A stretch of DNA of 64,000 bases. Source: Thiotrichales bacterium (lineage in GTDB: Bacteria; Pseudomonadota; Gammaproteobacteria; Beggiatoales; Beggiatoaceae). The notes under the pieces were generated by a model that had not been told where the DNA came from, did not search any database, and worked only from the letters and a program-made list of their open reading frames with translations. Shown here in pieces: positions 43,263 to 52,925 of the stretch (the first letter of the stretch is position 1; the number at the start of each line of letters is the position of its first letter). Position numbers and translations under genes: made by a program. The stretch is taken from assembly GCA_016745035.1 (NCBI GenBank), contig JADGDE010000001.1:125857-189856 (forward strand), in the 5' to 3' direction.

Positions 43263-44927
43263 ATGAAGATTGAAGTCAGTCAGCTCATTGTTAAATTTAT
43301 TGAGCGCTTGGGCATTAAATATATTTTTGGGATGCCGGGTGCACATATCCTTCCCGTCTATGATCATCTCTACGATTCCTCGGTTAAGAGTATTTTAGCC
43401 AAACACGAGCAAGGTGCAGCGTTTATGGCTGGCGGCTATGTCCGCGCTTCTGGCAATATTTCCGCTTGCATCACCACCGCCGGGCCTGGAGCGACCAATT
43501 TGGTCACTGGGATTGCCAACGCCTATGCTGATAAACAGCCGATTTTGATTATCACGGGTGAAGCGCCGACGCATATTTTTGGTAAAGGCGGCTTACAAGA
43601 AAGCTCAGGCGAGGGCGGGGCGATTGACCAAACCGCACTATTTAAAGGCATCACCGCCTATAACCGCGTGATTGAACGCACCGATTATCTCGGTCAAGTA
43701 TTAAGCCAAGCCGCAAAAATTTTGCTCTCCCCCAACCCCGCGCCCGTGTTGTTAAGTTTTCCTTATAACGTCCAAAAAGAACTGGTCGATGATAGCATTT
43801 TAGACAGCATTCAAACCCAAAAGCATGTGCATTTTGTCCATAAAGACATGCCACCAGTAGAAGCGCTCACCGATGCCTTATTGAAAGCGAAAAAACCAGT
43901 GATTGTCGCCGGATTCGGGGTGATCAGTGCCAAAGCGCAAGCCGAGGTGCAACAGCTTAGCGAACAGCTACAAATCCCTGTCACCACCAGCATTAAGGGT
44001 AAAGGCATTATTGCCGAGCAATCGGGCTTGTCTTTGGGCACGCTGGGCGTGACTTCCTCAGGCTATGCCTACCGTTATATCGTTGATGAAGCCGACTTAT
44101 TGCTGTTTTTAGGCGCAAGTTTTAACGAACGCACCAGTTATTTATGGGATAAAGCCCTGCTTGAGGATAAAACCATTGCCCAAGTGGATTTGGACTATAC
44201 CCAGTTAGCCAAAGTCTTTAATGCCGATATTGTTGTGCATGGCGATATGAAAGACGTTTTATCCAGTCTGTTGGCAAACTTAGCAGAACGCGGGATTGCT
44301 CCGCGCCAAAGTGAGATTGCCAATGATATTCAACAGCTCAAAGCCGCGCCGCAGAATGATTATCAAATCCTCCAAGAGGGTTTTTCTCTACCTGAGCATT
44401 TTTTTGCCAAACTTGCCGAGCAGTTGCCGCGCAATACCATGCTCTTTGACGATAACCTAATTTTTGCCCAGAATTTTTATAATGTCTCCAGCGAAAACCG
44501 CTACTATCCCAATTCAGGGATTTCCTCCTTGGGTCATGCCATCCCCGCCGCTATTGGTGCGCGCTTTTATCAAGATCGCCTAACCTTTGCTGTGCTCGGT
44601 GATGGTGGCTTTCAAATGTGCTGCATGGAAATCATGACCGCAGTTAATTATGGCTTGCCGCTTAATATCGTCCTATTTAACAACAACTCCATGGGACTGA
44701 TCCGTAAAAACCAACATCAGCAATATAAGCAACGCTTTATCAATTGCGATTTTACCAACCCCGATTACGCCCTCTTAGCCCAGTCTTTTGGCATCCAACA
44801 CTATCGCATTGAAACCCTCGCCGAGATAGACCAATTGTTTGCTCAAGCTGATTTTGCCAAGCAAATTAATCTGATAGAAGTCATCTTGGATAAAAACGTG
44901 TTTCCAAACTACTCCTCACGGCGCTAA
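43263..44927 (+). CDS. Thiamine-diphosphate enzyme, acetolactate synthase large-subunit type
   Basis: A 554-residue three-domain TPP enzyme. The cofactor-activating glutamate is E49 in AKHEQGAAFMAGGY. The middle domain runs roughly 190-320 (VIVAGFGVISAKAQAE). The TPP/Mg motif is VLGDGGFQMCCMEIMTAVNYGLPLNIVLFNNNSMG at about 438-473, described here in parts: GDGGF, then NYG, then NNN. The closest group is acetolactate synthase. No regulatory subunit (ilvN) follows, so it may be a catabolic or unrelated carboligase or decarboxylase. Single gene with its own start signal. Confidence 0.8.
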   Translation: MKIEVSQLIVKFIERLGIKYIFGMPGAHILPVYDHLYDSSVKSILAKHEQGAAFMAGGYVRASGNISACITTAGPGATNLVTGIANAYADKQPILIITGEAPTHIFGKGGLQESSGEGGAIDQTALFKGITAYNRVIERTDYLGQVLSQAAKILLSPNPAPVLLSFPYNVQKELVDDSILDSIQTQKHVHFVHKDMPPVEALTDALLKAKKPVIVAGFGVISAKAQAEVQQLSEQLQIPVTTSIKGKGIIAEQSGLSLGTLGVTSSGYAYRYIVDEADLLLFLGASFNERTSYLWDKALLEDKTIAQVDLDYTQLAKVFNADIVVHGDMKDVLSSLLANLAERGIAPRQSEIANDIQQLKAAPQNDYQILQEGFSLPEHFFAKLAEQLPRNTMLFDDNLIFAQNFYNVSSENRYYPNSGISSLGHAIPAAIGARFYQDRLTFAVLGDGGFQMCCMEIMTAVNYGLPLNIVLFNNNSMGLIRKNQHQQYKQRFINCDFTNPDYALLAQSFGIQHYRIETLAEIDQLFAQADFAKQINLIEVILDKNVFPNYSSRR

Positions 44928-45031
44928 AACCTCGGTTTTTGATTGCCTATCAGGTGAATTCTCGCTTAGAATGCCTTAAAAATAATTCGACACAGATCGA
45001 AAAAAATAGTCGCATACAAAGGGGTAGAACA

Positions 45032-45676
45032 ATGCAATTAAGCACTAGTGAAAATGAATCATTTGATGTCTATTTAGTCGGCGACGAAAATGCCGACCGG
45101 GGCGTATTAATCTTGCATGACTGGTGGGGCATGTTAGATTACAACAAAGATTGCGCCGATCATTTTCAAGAGCTGAATTGCCAAGCTTTGGTTGTGGATT
45201 TATACGATGGTGAGCATCCTGAAAATACCAAAGAGGCGGGCGAATATATGCGTAGCCTCGATCAGGACATGCTGAACCGTAAAATTGGTGCGGCGCTGGA
45301 TGTCTTGAAAAAAGACGGGCGCAAAATTGCCGTGCTCGGCTGGTCTTTTGGTGGCTTACAAGCCCAATATGCGGCGATTACCTTTCCTGATTTAGTTGAT
45401 GTCTTGGTCTTGTATTATTGCCGCATCGTCCTAAATAAACAAAATATCGACGCACTGAGCGCGCCAGTGTTGGCAATTTTTGCCGAAACTGAAGCCACTT
45501 GGCCAGATAAACAAGCGGCTTTAGAATCGCTAATGGCATCGGCAGATAAAACCTTAGAGTGTCACAGTTATGATGCCGATCACGGTTTTGCGAATCCCGA
45601 TGGCATTCGTTACGACGACAGTGCTACCGACGCGGCAAGACGCGAAGTGCTGAATTTTCTTAATCGTTATTTTTAG
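45032..45676 (+). CDS. Dienelactone hydrolase-family alpha/beta hydrolase
   Basis: About 214 residues starting at ATG 45032, preceded by AAAGGGGT. The fold markers are VLILHDWWGM, VVDLYDG, the nucleophile elbow LGWSFGG (Ser where classical dienelactone hydrolase has Cys) and the histidine in DADHGFANP. Such small cytosolic hydrolases act on lactones or esters, with the natural substrate usually unknown. The Ser elbow argues against true dienelactone activity. The next gene begins nine bases after the stop. Confidence 0.8.
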   Translation: MQLSTSENESFDVYLVGDENADRGVLILHDWWGMLDYNKDCADHFQELNCQALVVDLYDGEHPENTKEAGEYMRSLDQDMLNRKIGAALDVLKKDGRKIAVLGWSFGGLQAQYAAITFPDLVDVLVLYYCRIVLNKQNIDALSAPVLAIFAETEATWPDKQAALESLMASADKTLECHSYDADHGFANPDGIRYDDSATDAARREVLNFLNRYF

Positions 45677-45684
45677 GACAACAC

Positions 45685-46131
45685 ATGGTTGATGAGGGCG
45701 AGTATCAACAAACGTTTAAAGAGGTCAATCACAGCCCCTGTGTCTTTGGGCGCGCCATGTTGGCAAATTGTTGCCGTTGTCAGCATGGGCAGCGTTTGTT
45801 AATTGCCGAGCGCGAAGCCATGACTTGCCTGCAAACTGAGGCAAGAGAAACCTGCACCCAAGTGTTGGCTCAATTGCGCCACAACGCCCGTTTTAGCCTT
45901 AAAATCAGCGACAGCAGCAGCGAATTGCCCCATGGCTTGGCTTTGCGCCTGCAATGTGGCAGCCTGCGCGGCATCCGCGCCGCCTTACACGGCGAAGAGA
46001 TACAAAACGATAGAATTGAAAATGTCGCGGCTTTGCTAGCAGAGGCGGTGCTACAAACCGATATATTTGAGCAGCCTGAGATCTTACAAGCGGTACAAGC
46101 GTTTAAAAGTCGAAAGCGGCGACGCTCCTAA
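45685..46131 (+). CDS. Cysteine-rich small protein, unknown
   Basis: A 148-residue soluble protein with a Cys cluster in the first 55 residues (CVFGRAMLANCCRCQHG, then C and C in MTCLQ and ARETC), which could bind a metal or an iron-sulfur cluster. The remainder is helical and charged. No family is recognised. It sits nine bases after the hydrolase gene and is likely co-transcribed. Confidence 0.6.
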   Translation: MVDEGEYQQTFKEVNHSPCVFGRAMLANCCRCQHGQRLLIAEREAMTCLQTEARETCTQVLAQLRHNARFSLKISDSSSELPHGLALRLQCGSLRGIRAALHGEEIQNDRIENVAALLAEAVLQTDIFEQPEILQAVQAFKSRKRRRS

Positions 46132-46249
46132 ACTATTTTTCTGAACAATAAAACTACTCGAGTAAACTATTGTATTAGAATTTTATTATATTATAATATT
46201 GTGACTTATCAACAAGGTTGTTGAACCCCATATCGAAAGGAAATCACAC

Positions 46250-46753
46250 ATGAAAAAACCGATTATTTTTTTATTCTCTGGACTGTTTTTAGGCATGTTT
46301 TTAACCGTTGCCGGCTTAGGCTTTATCGCTCCAAAAATAATGCTGGATGTACAAGAAAGCCGATTAAATTTTGATGATACCCTCGCGGCGATTAAAGCCT
46401 CTGCCAAAGAAGAAGGTTGGAAAACACCCAAGGCTTATGATTTACAAAAAACCTTTGCTAAAGCGGGTTATGGAGAAATGAGCAAAATGACGGTGTTATC
46501 TTTATGCCAGCCACATCATGCCGCTGCCTTATTATCTGAAGATAGTCAAAAACCGTTTATGGCGATGATGCCTTGTCGCGTGGGCATTTATGAAGCAGCT
46601 GATGGCAAGGTGTATTTATCGCAAATGAACATGGGCTTATTGAGCCGTTTAATCGGTGGAGATGTCGCCAAGATTATGAAAACCGCTGCCCAAGAGGAAA
46701 ACGAAATTTTTGCCCATGTGTTAGTTGAGAAAGTCGATAGCACGGTGCAATAA
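46250..46753 (+). CDS. DUF302-family membrane-anchored protein
   Basis: A 167-residue protein with an N-terminal membrane helix (residues 5-27) and a DUF302-like domain (ESRLNFDDTLAAIKASAKEEGW, VLSLCQPHHAAALLSED, MMPCRVGIYEAADGKVYLSQMN). DUF302 proteins are common in sulfur- and metal-metabolising bacteria; their activity is unknown. The two cysteines in LCQP and MPCR are the usual conserved positions. A GAAAGGA site precedes the ATG. Confidence 0.78.
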   Translation: MKKPIIFLFSGLFLGMFLTVAGLGFIAPKIMLDVQESRLNFDDTLAAIKASAKEEGWKTPKAYDLQKTFAKAGYGEMSKMTVLSLCQPHHAAALLSEDSQKPFMAMMPCRVGIYEAADGKVYLSQMNMGLLSRLIGGDVAKIMKTAAQEENEIFAHVLVEKVDSTVQ

Positions 46754-46780
46754 GATCAATAGGCACGAGTATAGCCGTGC

Positions 46781-48124
46781 CTATAAAAACACCCGCCAGT
46801 ACACAATCGCGAATAAAGAAATCAAACTAATACCCGCCAAATTAAACCAAAACCCATAACTTGCCATCCGTTTGACACTGACCACACCGCTACTCATGGC
46901 TATGGCATTGGGTGGCGTGGCGATTGGTAACATAAAGGCATAGCTGGCACAAATCGTCGCCACCATCATAAATAAACGGGTGTCCAGGCCATTTTGCTCT
47001 GTCAGGGCATAAATCACCGGGAGCATCATCGAAATAAGCGCTGTATTGCTGGTAATCTCGGTGCTAAAAGTGACTAAAATCGCGATGAGTAGCAATAATA
47101 ATAAAGGCGATAAATGGGTTAAATGCTGCAAAGATTTCGCGAGTTCATCCGCAAGCCCGGTGCTGGTAAATGCCATCGCGATAGAAAACCCTGCACCGAA
47201 TAAAAAAATAATTTCATAGGGAATTTTTTTGCTGTCTTGCCATGTGAGAATATTAAAAGGCGGCATAAACATCAGCATCCCAAAACTCAATAAAATGCCT
47301 TTTTCATTTAAGCCTAAGCCATCATAATAAGGGCGAATCGGTGAATTGATAATCAATAAGATAATCAAGCTAAATAGGGCATATAAGACCTTTTTTTGCT
47401 CGCTGTTTAAATCACCCACCTGCATTTGGCTTTGAATCGGTAATTTCGCCACCCCCAAAGATAAAGCCCAACCGATTAAAACAAACATAATCATCGCCAA
47501 AGGCAAGACTAAGCCGACCCATTGCATAAAGGGAATCGCGACGATTTGTAAATCATCGAACACCCCATAAAGAATCAAATTCGGTGGCGTGCCAATCGGG
47601 GTAACAATACCGCCAATACTTGCCCCATAAGCAATGGCTAAAGCAAAACGCATTTTAAGGCGCGGATCGTCGCTTAAAAACAAGGCCAAGGGCATGAGCA
47701 ATAAGGTCGTGGTGGTGTTGGATAAAAAAGAACTTAATAAGCCAGAGGTGATCGCTAGCGCAAAAATCATCCCGCGTGCCGTATTCGGAAAAACACTGAG
47801 CATACGCTGCGAAATCAGACGATGTAAGGCAGTTTTTTCTACTGCAATTGCCAACATAAAGCCGCCTAAAAAGAGAAAAATAATTGATTTAGCATAGTTG
47901 GGCGTGACCGCATTGGTGGTACTAATATCAAAAGCTGGAAACAAAACCACGGGCAATAAAGACACCAAGCCCAAGGGCAATGCTTCATTACTCCAAAGCA
48001 CCACCATCGTTGCAATCACGGCTAAAAGTAAAGCTTGGGTATGGATTAGAAACAAGCTGGCGAGCGCAAATATCACCAGACCGATCAGCATCGCGAATAA
48101 TATGCCGCGTGTTTGTTCACTCAT
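46781..48124 (-). CDS. SLC13/DASS-family anion transporter
   Basis: A 447-residue inner-membrane transporter with about eleven to twelve helices. DASS markers are SNTTTTLLLMPLALFLS and SIGGIVTPIGTPPNLI in the first half and STEITSNTALISMMLPV and LPIATPPNAIAMSSG in the second, an inverted-repeat pair of SNT and GTPP-like motifs that bind Na+ and substrate. Substrates in this family are di- and tricarboxylates or sulfate, and sequence alone does not decide. In a sulfur oxidiser sulfate is possible. The gene stands alone, convergent with the DUF302 gene. Confidence 0.85.
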   Translation of the reverse strand: MSEQTRGILFAMLIGLVIFALASLFLIHTQALLLAVIATMVVLWSNEALPLGLVSLLPVVLFPAFDISTTNAVTPNYAKSIIFLFLGGFMLAIAVEKTALHRLISQRMLSVFPNTARGMIFALAITSGLLSSFLSNTTTTLLLMPLALFLSDDPRLKMRFALAIAYGASIGGIVTPIGTPPNLILYGVFDDLQIVAIPFMQWVGLVLPLAMIMFVLIGWALSLGVAKLPIQSQMQVGDLNSEQKKVLYALFSLIILLIINSPIRPYYDGLGLNEKGILLSFGMLMFMPPFNILTWQDSKKIPYEIIFLFGAGFSIAMAFTSTGLADELAKSLQHLTHLSPLLLLLLIAILVTFSTEITSNTALISMMLPVIYALTEQNGLDTRLFMMVATICASYAFMLPIATPPNAIAMSSGVVSVKRMASYGFWFNLAGISLISLFAIVYWRVFL

Positions 48125-48141
48125 ACGTTTGATACCTTAGA

Positions 48142-48477
48142 TTAAACGGTTTTTTTAATGCCATATAAGCGCTCACACTCAGCCCAAAATATAGAGATGG
48201 CATCTTTATTTCCATCATAAAAATCTTCAAAAAATCCCACTAGATGCCATGCTTTTGGATAAGCATACTCTTCCCCATCGTCTCCTAACTCAGAAACCCA
48301 AAAATGAGGTCTAAGGGCATCAACGATTTCAAATTGATTGGGGTTATACAAATAGGGCATATGCGTATTATCAATAATTCGGTAAGAATCAGCTTCGATG
48401 CCCAATACTTCATAAACATGACCGACCGTCATTCCTGCTCCCTGATATTCACCTTTATGTAAATACCGAACTTGCAT
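48142..48477 (-). CDS. Small soluble protein, unknown
   Basis: A 111-residue acidic protein starting MQVRYLHKGEYQGAGMTVG, with a pattern (GHVYEVLGIEADSYRIID) seen in small immunity- or SMI1-like uncharacterised proteins, though I cannot place it. It lies between the transporter and a membrane-protein pair on the same strand, four bases after the latter's stop. Confidence 0.55.
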   Translation of the reverse strand: MQVRYLHKGEYQGAGMTVGHVYEVLGIEADSYRIIDNTHMPYLYNPNQFEIVDALRPHFWVSELGDDGEEYAYPKAWHLVGFFEDFYDGNKDAISIFWAECERLYGIKKTV

Positions 48478-48481
48478 AAAC

Positions 48482-49201
48482 CTAGCGTCCTAGCTCCAAT
48501 GTTTGTCGCCAATGATCGAGAAAAAAATGTTTTTCCGTGACAAAAATAGGGCGACCTTCGCCCAATATCGGACGAAAGACGGTGGACATTTGTGCGAAAG
48601 TTAATAAAAAAATCATCATCCAGACTTTGATCATCATTACATCTTTACCGCCCAAAAATTGCACGCCTTTTTTGAAAAAATGAAACCCAAAAAAGAAGCT
48701 AATACCCCAGATAAGCAAATGAACCAGCCCCATAAAAGGCAAAGAAGCAATCGACACGGTAAACACAAAAGCCACAGGGGCAAAGCCGAGTAATAATAAA
48801 GCAACTAAGCCCAAACTGGTTAACAGCAAAGCCCCTGCTTGCTTAACACTTAATGTCGCCCCGCTCAAGGCAGAAAGAATATACAAACTGGGAAAACATA
48901 ATAAAGCACTGAGCAACGTAATCAGAAAAATTTTTGCAGGCACGACTACCCATTGAATCCCCATACTAAAAGCGCCCATTAATACCCCATATAAGCTAAA
49001 GCCAAATAGGGCAATAAAGAGCAATTTAATCATATTACTGATACCGCTGCCGGTATTAAATAATTGATACATTTGTTCATGCGATTTTAATAGCGCATCA
49101 ATCAGTTGCATCATCGAGGCATTTTTAACTAAGGGAGGCGCATTATCTGTGGGGGGTTTCTCGGCTATCGTTTTATCCATATGGTTTGTGTCATTATTCA
49201 T
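48482..49201 (-). CDS. Polytopic membrane protein, second of a pair (Yip1-like)
   Basis: A 239-residue protein with a polar N-terminus of about 55 residues followed by five to six hydrophobic segments. The arrangement resembles YIP1-type integral membrane proteins but motifs are too weak to be sure. Its start codon overlaps the stop of the upstream gene (TAATG), so the two are translationally coupled and probably form one complex. Confidence 0.55.
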   Translation of the reverse strand: MNNDTNHMDKTIAEKPPTDNAPPLVKNASMMQLIDALLKSHEQMYQLFNTGSGISNMIKLLFIALFGFSLYGVLMGAFSMGIQWVVVPAKIFLITLLSALLCFPSLYILSALSGATLSVKQAGALLLTSLGLVALLLLGFAPVAFVFTVSIASLPFMGLVHLLIWGISFFFGFHFFKKGVQFLGGKDVMMIKVWMMIFLLTFAQMSTVFRPILGEGRPIFVTEKHFFLDHWRQTLELGR

Positions 49202-49866
49202 TATCCAGCTCCTAAAATTATTTCCAATATGCGCTCAAAAAAACTACCATTAAACGGATCATCACGTAAAAAATGTACGGGTAAATCGGGCGTACCGATA
49301 AAGGGACGTAAATTCCAAGAAATTTGTGCGCCTAAAAATAAATTAATTGCCAGCCATGCCAATAAAATTTGTAAGGCTTGTTGTGCTTTGCTGCAAATAT
49401 GCCCGAGCAAGTGATACAAACGTAAATTGGCGATGACCCCTGCAAAACCGACCATCAGCGTATGAGAGAATAAATGTAAATCATAATCCGCGGGTAGAGC
49501 ATAAGCAAAAAACCAACTTAAAGGCGCTAATGCGCCTAAAATAACCGCCAATAGAGCAAAACTCATCAATACAGCCAATAAACTTTGTCGAAAACGTATC
49601 GGGGCGCCTAATAACTGCGCCAACATGCCATTAATTAAAGCGTTGCCTAAGGCGGTGAGTAATAACAATAAGGGAAATTTGAACGCCACATATATAGCTT
49701 GTAAAGGGGAGCGTAAAATACCGATGGCACTGCCGTAGAGCATACCACCGATACAAATCAGCAACAGGCTAAACCAAAACTTATGTTGCTCAGGTGCGAG
49801 CCATATAGCCAATTGTTGCGGGCGTGCCTGACACAATTGATTCAGAGCGGGAAAAAATGTTGACAT
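49201..49866 (-). CDS. Polytopic membrane protein, first of a pair (Yip1-like)
   Basis: A 221-residue protein with about five hydrophobic segments (around residues 30-48, 60-90, 100-130, 135-155 and 165-185). It is comparable in layout to the next gene, which it overlaps, and may be a paralogue. No family is certain and no function is assigned. Confidence 0.55.
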   Translation of the reverse strand: MSTFFPALNQLCQARPQQLAIWLAPEQHKFWFSLLLICIGGMLYGSAIGILRSPLQAIYVAFKFPLLLLLTALGNALINGMLAQLLGAPIRFRQSLLAVLMSFALLAVILGALAPLSWFFAYALPADYDLHLFSHTLMVGFAGVIANLRLYHLLGHICSKAQQALQILLAWLAINLFLGAQISWNLRPFIGTPDLPVHFLRDDPFNGSFFERILEIILGAG

Positions 49867-49879
49867 GGTTTATTGTCCC

Positions 49880-50042
49880 AATTAAATCTGGGTTTGATCT
49901 AGGCATTTATGTATCGTGAAAATCAGCTATTTTGAGGCTGTGCATGGTTTTGTGAAGCTTCCATTGTTCGGCTTCTGCCCAATGCCTTGCTCACTAGAAA
50001 ATTGGGAGCGCAGCGAGTAATTTTTCCGCATGTAGTAACTTA
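49880..50042. repeat. Degenerate relic of the IS5-related MITE
   Basis: The segment around 49914-49960 (gtgaaaatcagctattttgaggct and ggttttgtgaagc, in two parts) matches the interior of the MITE at 18717-18875, but intact ends are not visible. No gene. Confidence 0.4.
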
Positions 50043-51371
50043 TTATGAGTATTTATACTTCCTGCCCATCATCATCCGATAATGTCCATGATTATCAGTG
50101 TACTCGAAAATTTTTTCAAAAACATTCAGATATTTCTCTACAGAATCATCAGGTGTTTGAACGTAAAGGTCATCTGGGATGGTATGGGAACCATCATTAA
50201 TCCAACTCAGTAATGAGCGACATATCTGTTGTTCTTCCTGCGTATGAAACCGATCAACAAGGCCGTCATCTGTAAACTTACCTAATATTTTGAAGTAATG
50301 TTCAATGATTCTTCGCATTGTATTTTGAAGGGTGATTCCAAAATTCTGTTGCCATTCTTTAATCTCTCGCCATAGTAACTCATAGGATGACTCTATGGGG
50401 TTTTTTTGTTCATAGGCTCGAATAGAGGTAATATTCTGGTTTTTTCTGATTATCCAATAATTTGTATCTCGATCTTCATTTGACCTGCTGCTGATGAAGG
50501 AGGCTTCTTTGTGAAAGTAAACGTTATGGGTCAACAGTAGTATTTGTTTAATAGTTCCTGAACTTTCTTTTATTTCTCTAATCAAACCCTTTACTATAGT
50601 GCTAATGATATATAATATGTTGCTATCCAAACTAGAGATAGGGTCATCAATAACCAATACTCGATCTTCAGTTACAAAATTCTGGTTTAATGCACCTTTA
50701 GCTAGTTGAACAAAATAGAGAAAAGTAATAAAGGTAACTTCACCCTCGCTAAGAGTATGGTGTGCCAAGTCACCATTCTCACGCTGTATGGCGTAATGAT
50801 TTTGTTGTTCAGGTGATGGAATAATTAGAAAATTGGTAAATCCATAGATGCTAAGTAAACGATTTATTTCATCAACCGCTGGTTGAACACTGGTAATATT
50901 CTTGCTCAATTCAATAATCTCACGCTCTAACTCTAGAATATTTTCTGTTCGCTTTTCTATCTCATTTGAGATATTATTAATTCCCTGTTGCAGTCCACTA
51001 TTAGCTGATTTATAATTACGTATTTTTTCGTCTAAATCATTAACTAGAAAGCGCCATATTTCACGCTTCAACTTAGCAACTTCTTGATCATAGTTATCTA
51101 TTAATGAATTATTATTAGTTATATCTTTATTAGCCTTTTCGACAACAGATGAGATAGACTTTAAGTCCATTTCTGTATTAGTCAATGATAACTTCCGACT
51201 AGTATTATTAAGTTTTTCCTTAATTAATATTTTATTCTTAGATACTTGACTGTGTACTGCCCTCAAGTAAGATGAAAACTTGTCAATATCTAACTTTGAT
51301 TCCGTTTTTTCTTTTTCAGATACTTCTATTTGTTCGAGAGTTGATAAAATTGGGGATACTAGTTCTTCGTA
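50043..51371 (-). pseudogene. AAA_13-type ATPase, 3' part only, truncated by an IS
   Basis: The frame encodes the C-terminal part of a large coiled-coil ABC-type ATPase of the AAA_13 group (relatives include the anticodon nuclease PrrC and RloC). It has a long coiled coil, the signature LSEGEVTF, Walker B VLVIDDPISSLDS and the D/H-loop LLLTHN. The frame stays open upstream of the TTG at 51266 right up to the IS boundary, and the Walker A half is missing. No N-terminal part is found beyond the IS, so insertion came with a deletion. The ATPase cannot work in this form. It was possibly a defence gene, judged only from family. Confidence 0.75.
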
Positions 51372-51372
51372 A

Positions 51373-52338
51373 GAGTCTATGCGAAGTTTAAGATGTTGAA
51401 ATACATTAATTTTACTGAAAATAAAATGAGAAAATTCTTTGGTTTTTAGCTATAATTAGTCAATTCAAAACTACATGCATTCAGAATGAAAAGAAAAAGC
51501 TATCTATCAGATATAACAGATGTTGAATGGGAGGTTTTAGCTCCTATCGTCGAAGAAAACTGTCCATATACAAGAGGGCCGAAAGTAAGTTTGGAACAAT
51601 ATCGTGAAATATTAAATGCTATATTTTACATCAATAAAGCAGGTGTTCAGTGGCAATATTTCCCTCATGATTTCCCTCCATATAAAACAGTGAATCATCA
51701 TTATCTTAAATTTATGGGAATAGGTTTATTTGAAAAAATAAATGATACATCCCGTAAACTTGCTAGAAATAAAGTAAAAAAAAAGAACCCAGCGCAGGTG
51801 TAATAGACTCACAAAGTGTTAAGAGTATGCCTGAGACAAAGGGTAATGATGTTGGTGTTGATGGTGGAAAAAAAGTTAATGGAAGAAAAAGAATTATTAT
51901 TGTAGATACAATGGGTTATCTTATCTCTGTTTTTGTACACCCAGCAAATATGTATGATGGAAATGCAGGAGTTAGATTACTTGAAAAGGTATTTAAGAAA
52001 TATAAATTAAAAAAAATATGGGCAGATAATACATATAGAGGCAATTTTGTAAAAACTGCAAAATCACAATATAACTGTGATATAGAAATAAAACAGAGAA
52101 AATCAAAGAAAGGATTTAAGCCTATTCGGAAAAGATGGGTTGTAGAACGTACCTTTGCATGGTTAACAAGAAATAGAAGACTCGCTAGGGAATATGAAAA
52201 AACAACAAAATCTATTGAATCAATGGTATATATTGCTGCATCACGAATATCATTAAAACATGCTTTAGAAAAAATAGATTAGTTATCTAGGTTTTTAATC
52301 GTGAAATTAACTAATATCGTTAAACTCGGCATAGACTC
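51373..52338 (+). mobile_element. Complete IS5-family insertion sequence (966 bp)
   Basis: Terminal repeats of about 18 bp, gagtctatgcgaagttta and its imperfect complement taaactcggcatagactc. They enclose one transposase split over two frames. Flanking triplets are TAA on the left and TCA on the right, so no matching TNA duplication remains. Related pieces in the window are a 159-bp MITE at 18717 and a solo end at 22753. Confidence 0.9.
51486..52282 (+). CDS. IS5-family transposase made by probable -1 frameshift
   Basis: Frame A (51486-51803) is the N-terminal DUF4096-like part (LSDITDVEWEVLAPIVEE, FYINKAGVQWQYFPHDFP). Frame B ends at 52282 and holds the DDE core: D in GVIDSQSVKS, D in IWADNTYRG, and E in RWVVERTFAWL with RNRRLAREYE. 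The frames overlap, and a run of nine A then G at 51776-51785 lies in the overlap. A -1 slip there joins them exactly in register, as in IS427/IS1031-type elements. So this is more likely programmed frameshifting than decay. Confidence 0.85.
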
Positions 52339-52446
52339 TCAGGCTGCTTAGCACGATAGAGACCGCTACATAGGTAAATAAGCGAAATAGCTTCTTCCAA
52401 TTCATAGGCTTATAATTAATCTTTAGAGAAAACCATAGGTAAACAA

Positions 52447-52893
52447 ATGTCTTCCTCTCAAAAATTAGAAATACAAAACATTGATAACATACGGGGTTTT
52501 AAAAGAATTTCTGCTCCATTTGCTTTAGGTCTTATATTATACGTCATGGCAACAGAAAATTTAGGTGCTGTTTTTTCATTTGCAATTTTATCTATCATAA
52601 TAATATATCTTGTATTTGATTATTTTCGAGGGACAGTTACTTCCTTAGAGGTGACAGATGAGAATATGTTAATAACAACATCTGAATTAATTTATTTTGG
52701 AAAAATTAGACTAAAAAAATACCAGCTAACCGATGTGTATTTCATTGCTTATTCTAGTTTTTTTCAAAGAATCACTATAAAAACAAAAAATAAAAATTCA
52801 CATATAAATATATCAACCGCAGAAAATGAGGAGGTTCAAGCATTTATATCAGCTTTAAATTTTTCGATTAATACCAGTGAGGGAAACAAATAA
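52447..52893 (+). CDS. Small membrane protein with PH-like C-terminal part, unknown
   Basis: A 148-residue AT-rich protein: two hydrophobic helices (about residues 24-40 and 44-62) then a beta-rich region (LEVTDENMLITTSELIYFGKIRL...) like the bacterial PH/YcxB-type membrane proteins. No confident family. It lies between the IS and murU, in the same AT-rich patch as the truncated ATPase. Confidence 0.55.
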   Translation: MSSSQKLEIQNIDNIRGFKRISAPFALGLILYVMATENLGAVFSFAILSIIIIYLVFDYFRGTVTSLEVTDENMLITTSELIYFGKIRLKKYQLTDVYFIAYSSFFQRITIKTKNKNSHINISTAENEEVQAFISALNFSINTSEGNK

Positions 52894-52925
52894 GTAGCTG
52901 TAACCTTTTTTTGTTGTACTGAGTT

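Noticed and set aside
51486-52282. IS transposase as a pseudogene
   Set aside because: The A9G run in the frame overlap allows a -1 shift typical of this IS group, and all catalytic residues are present.
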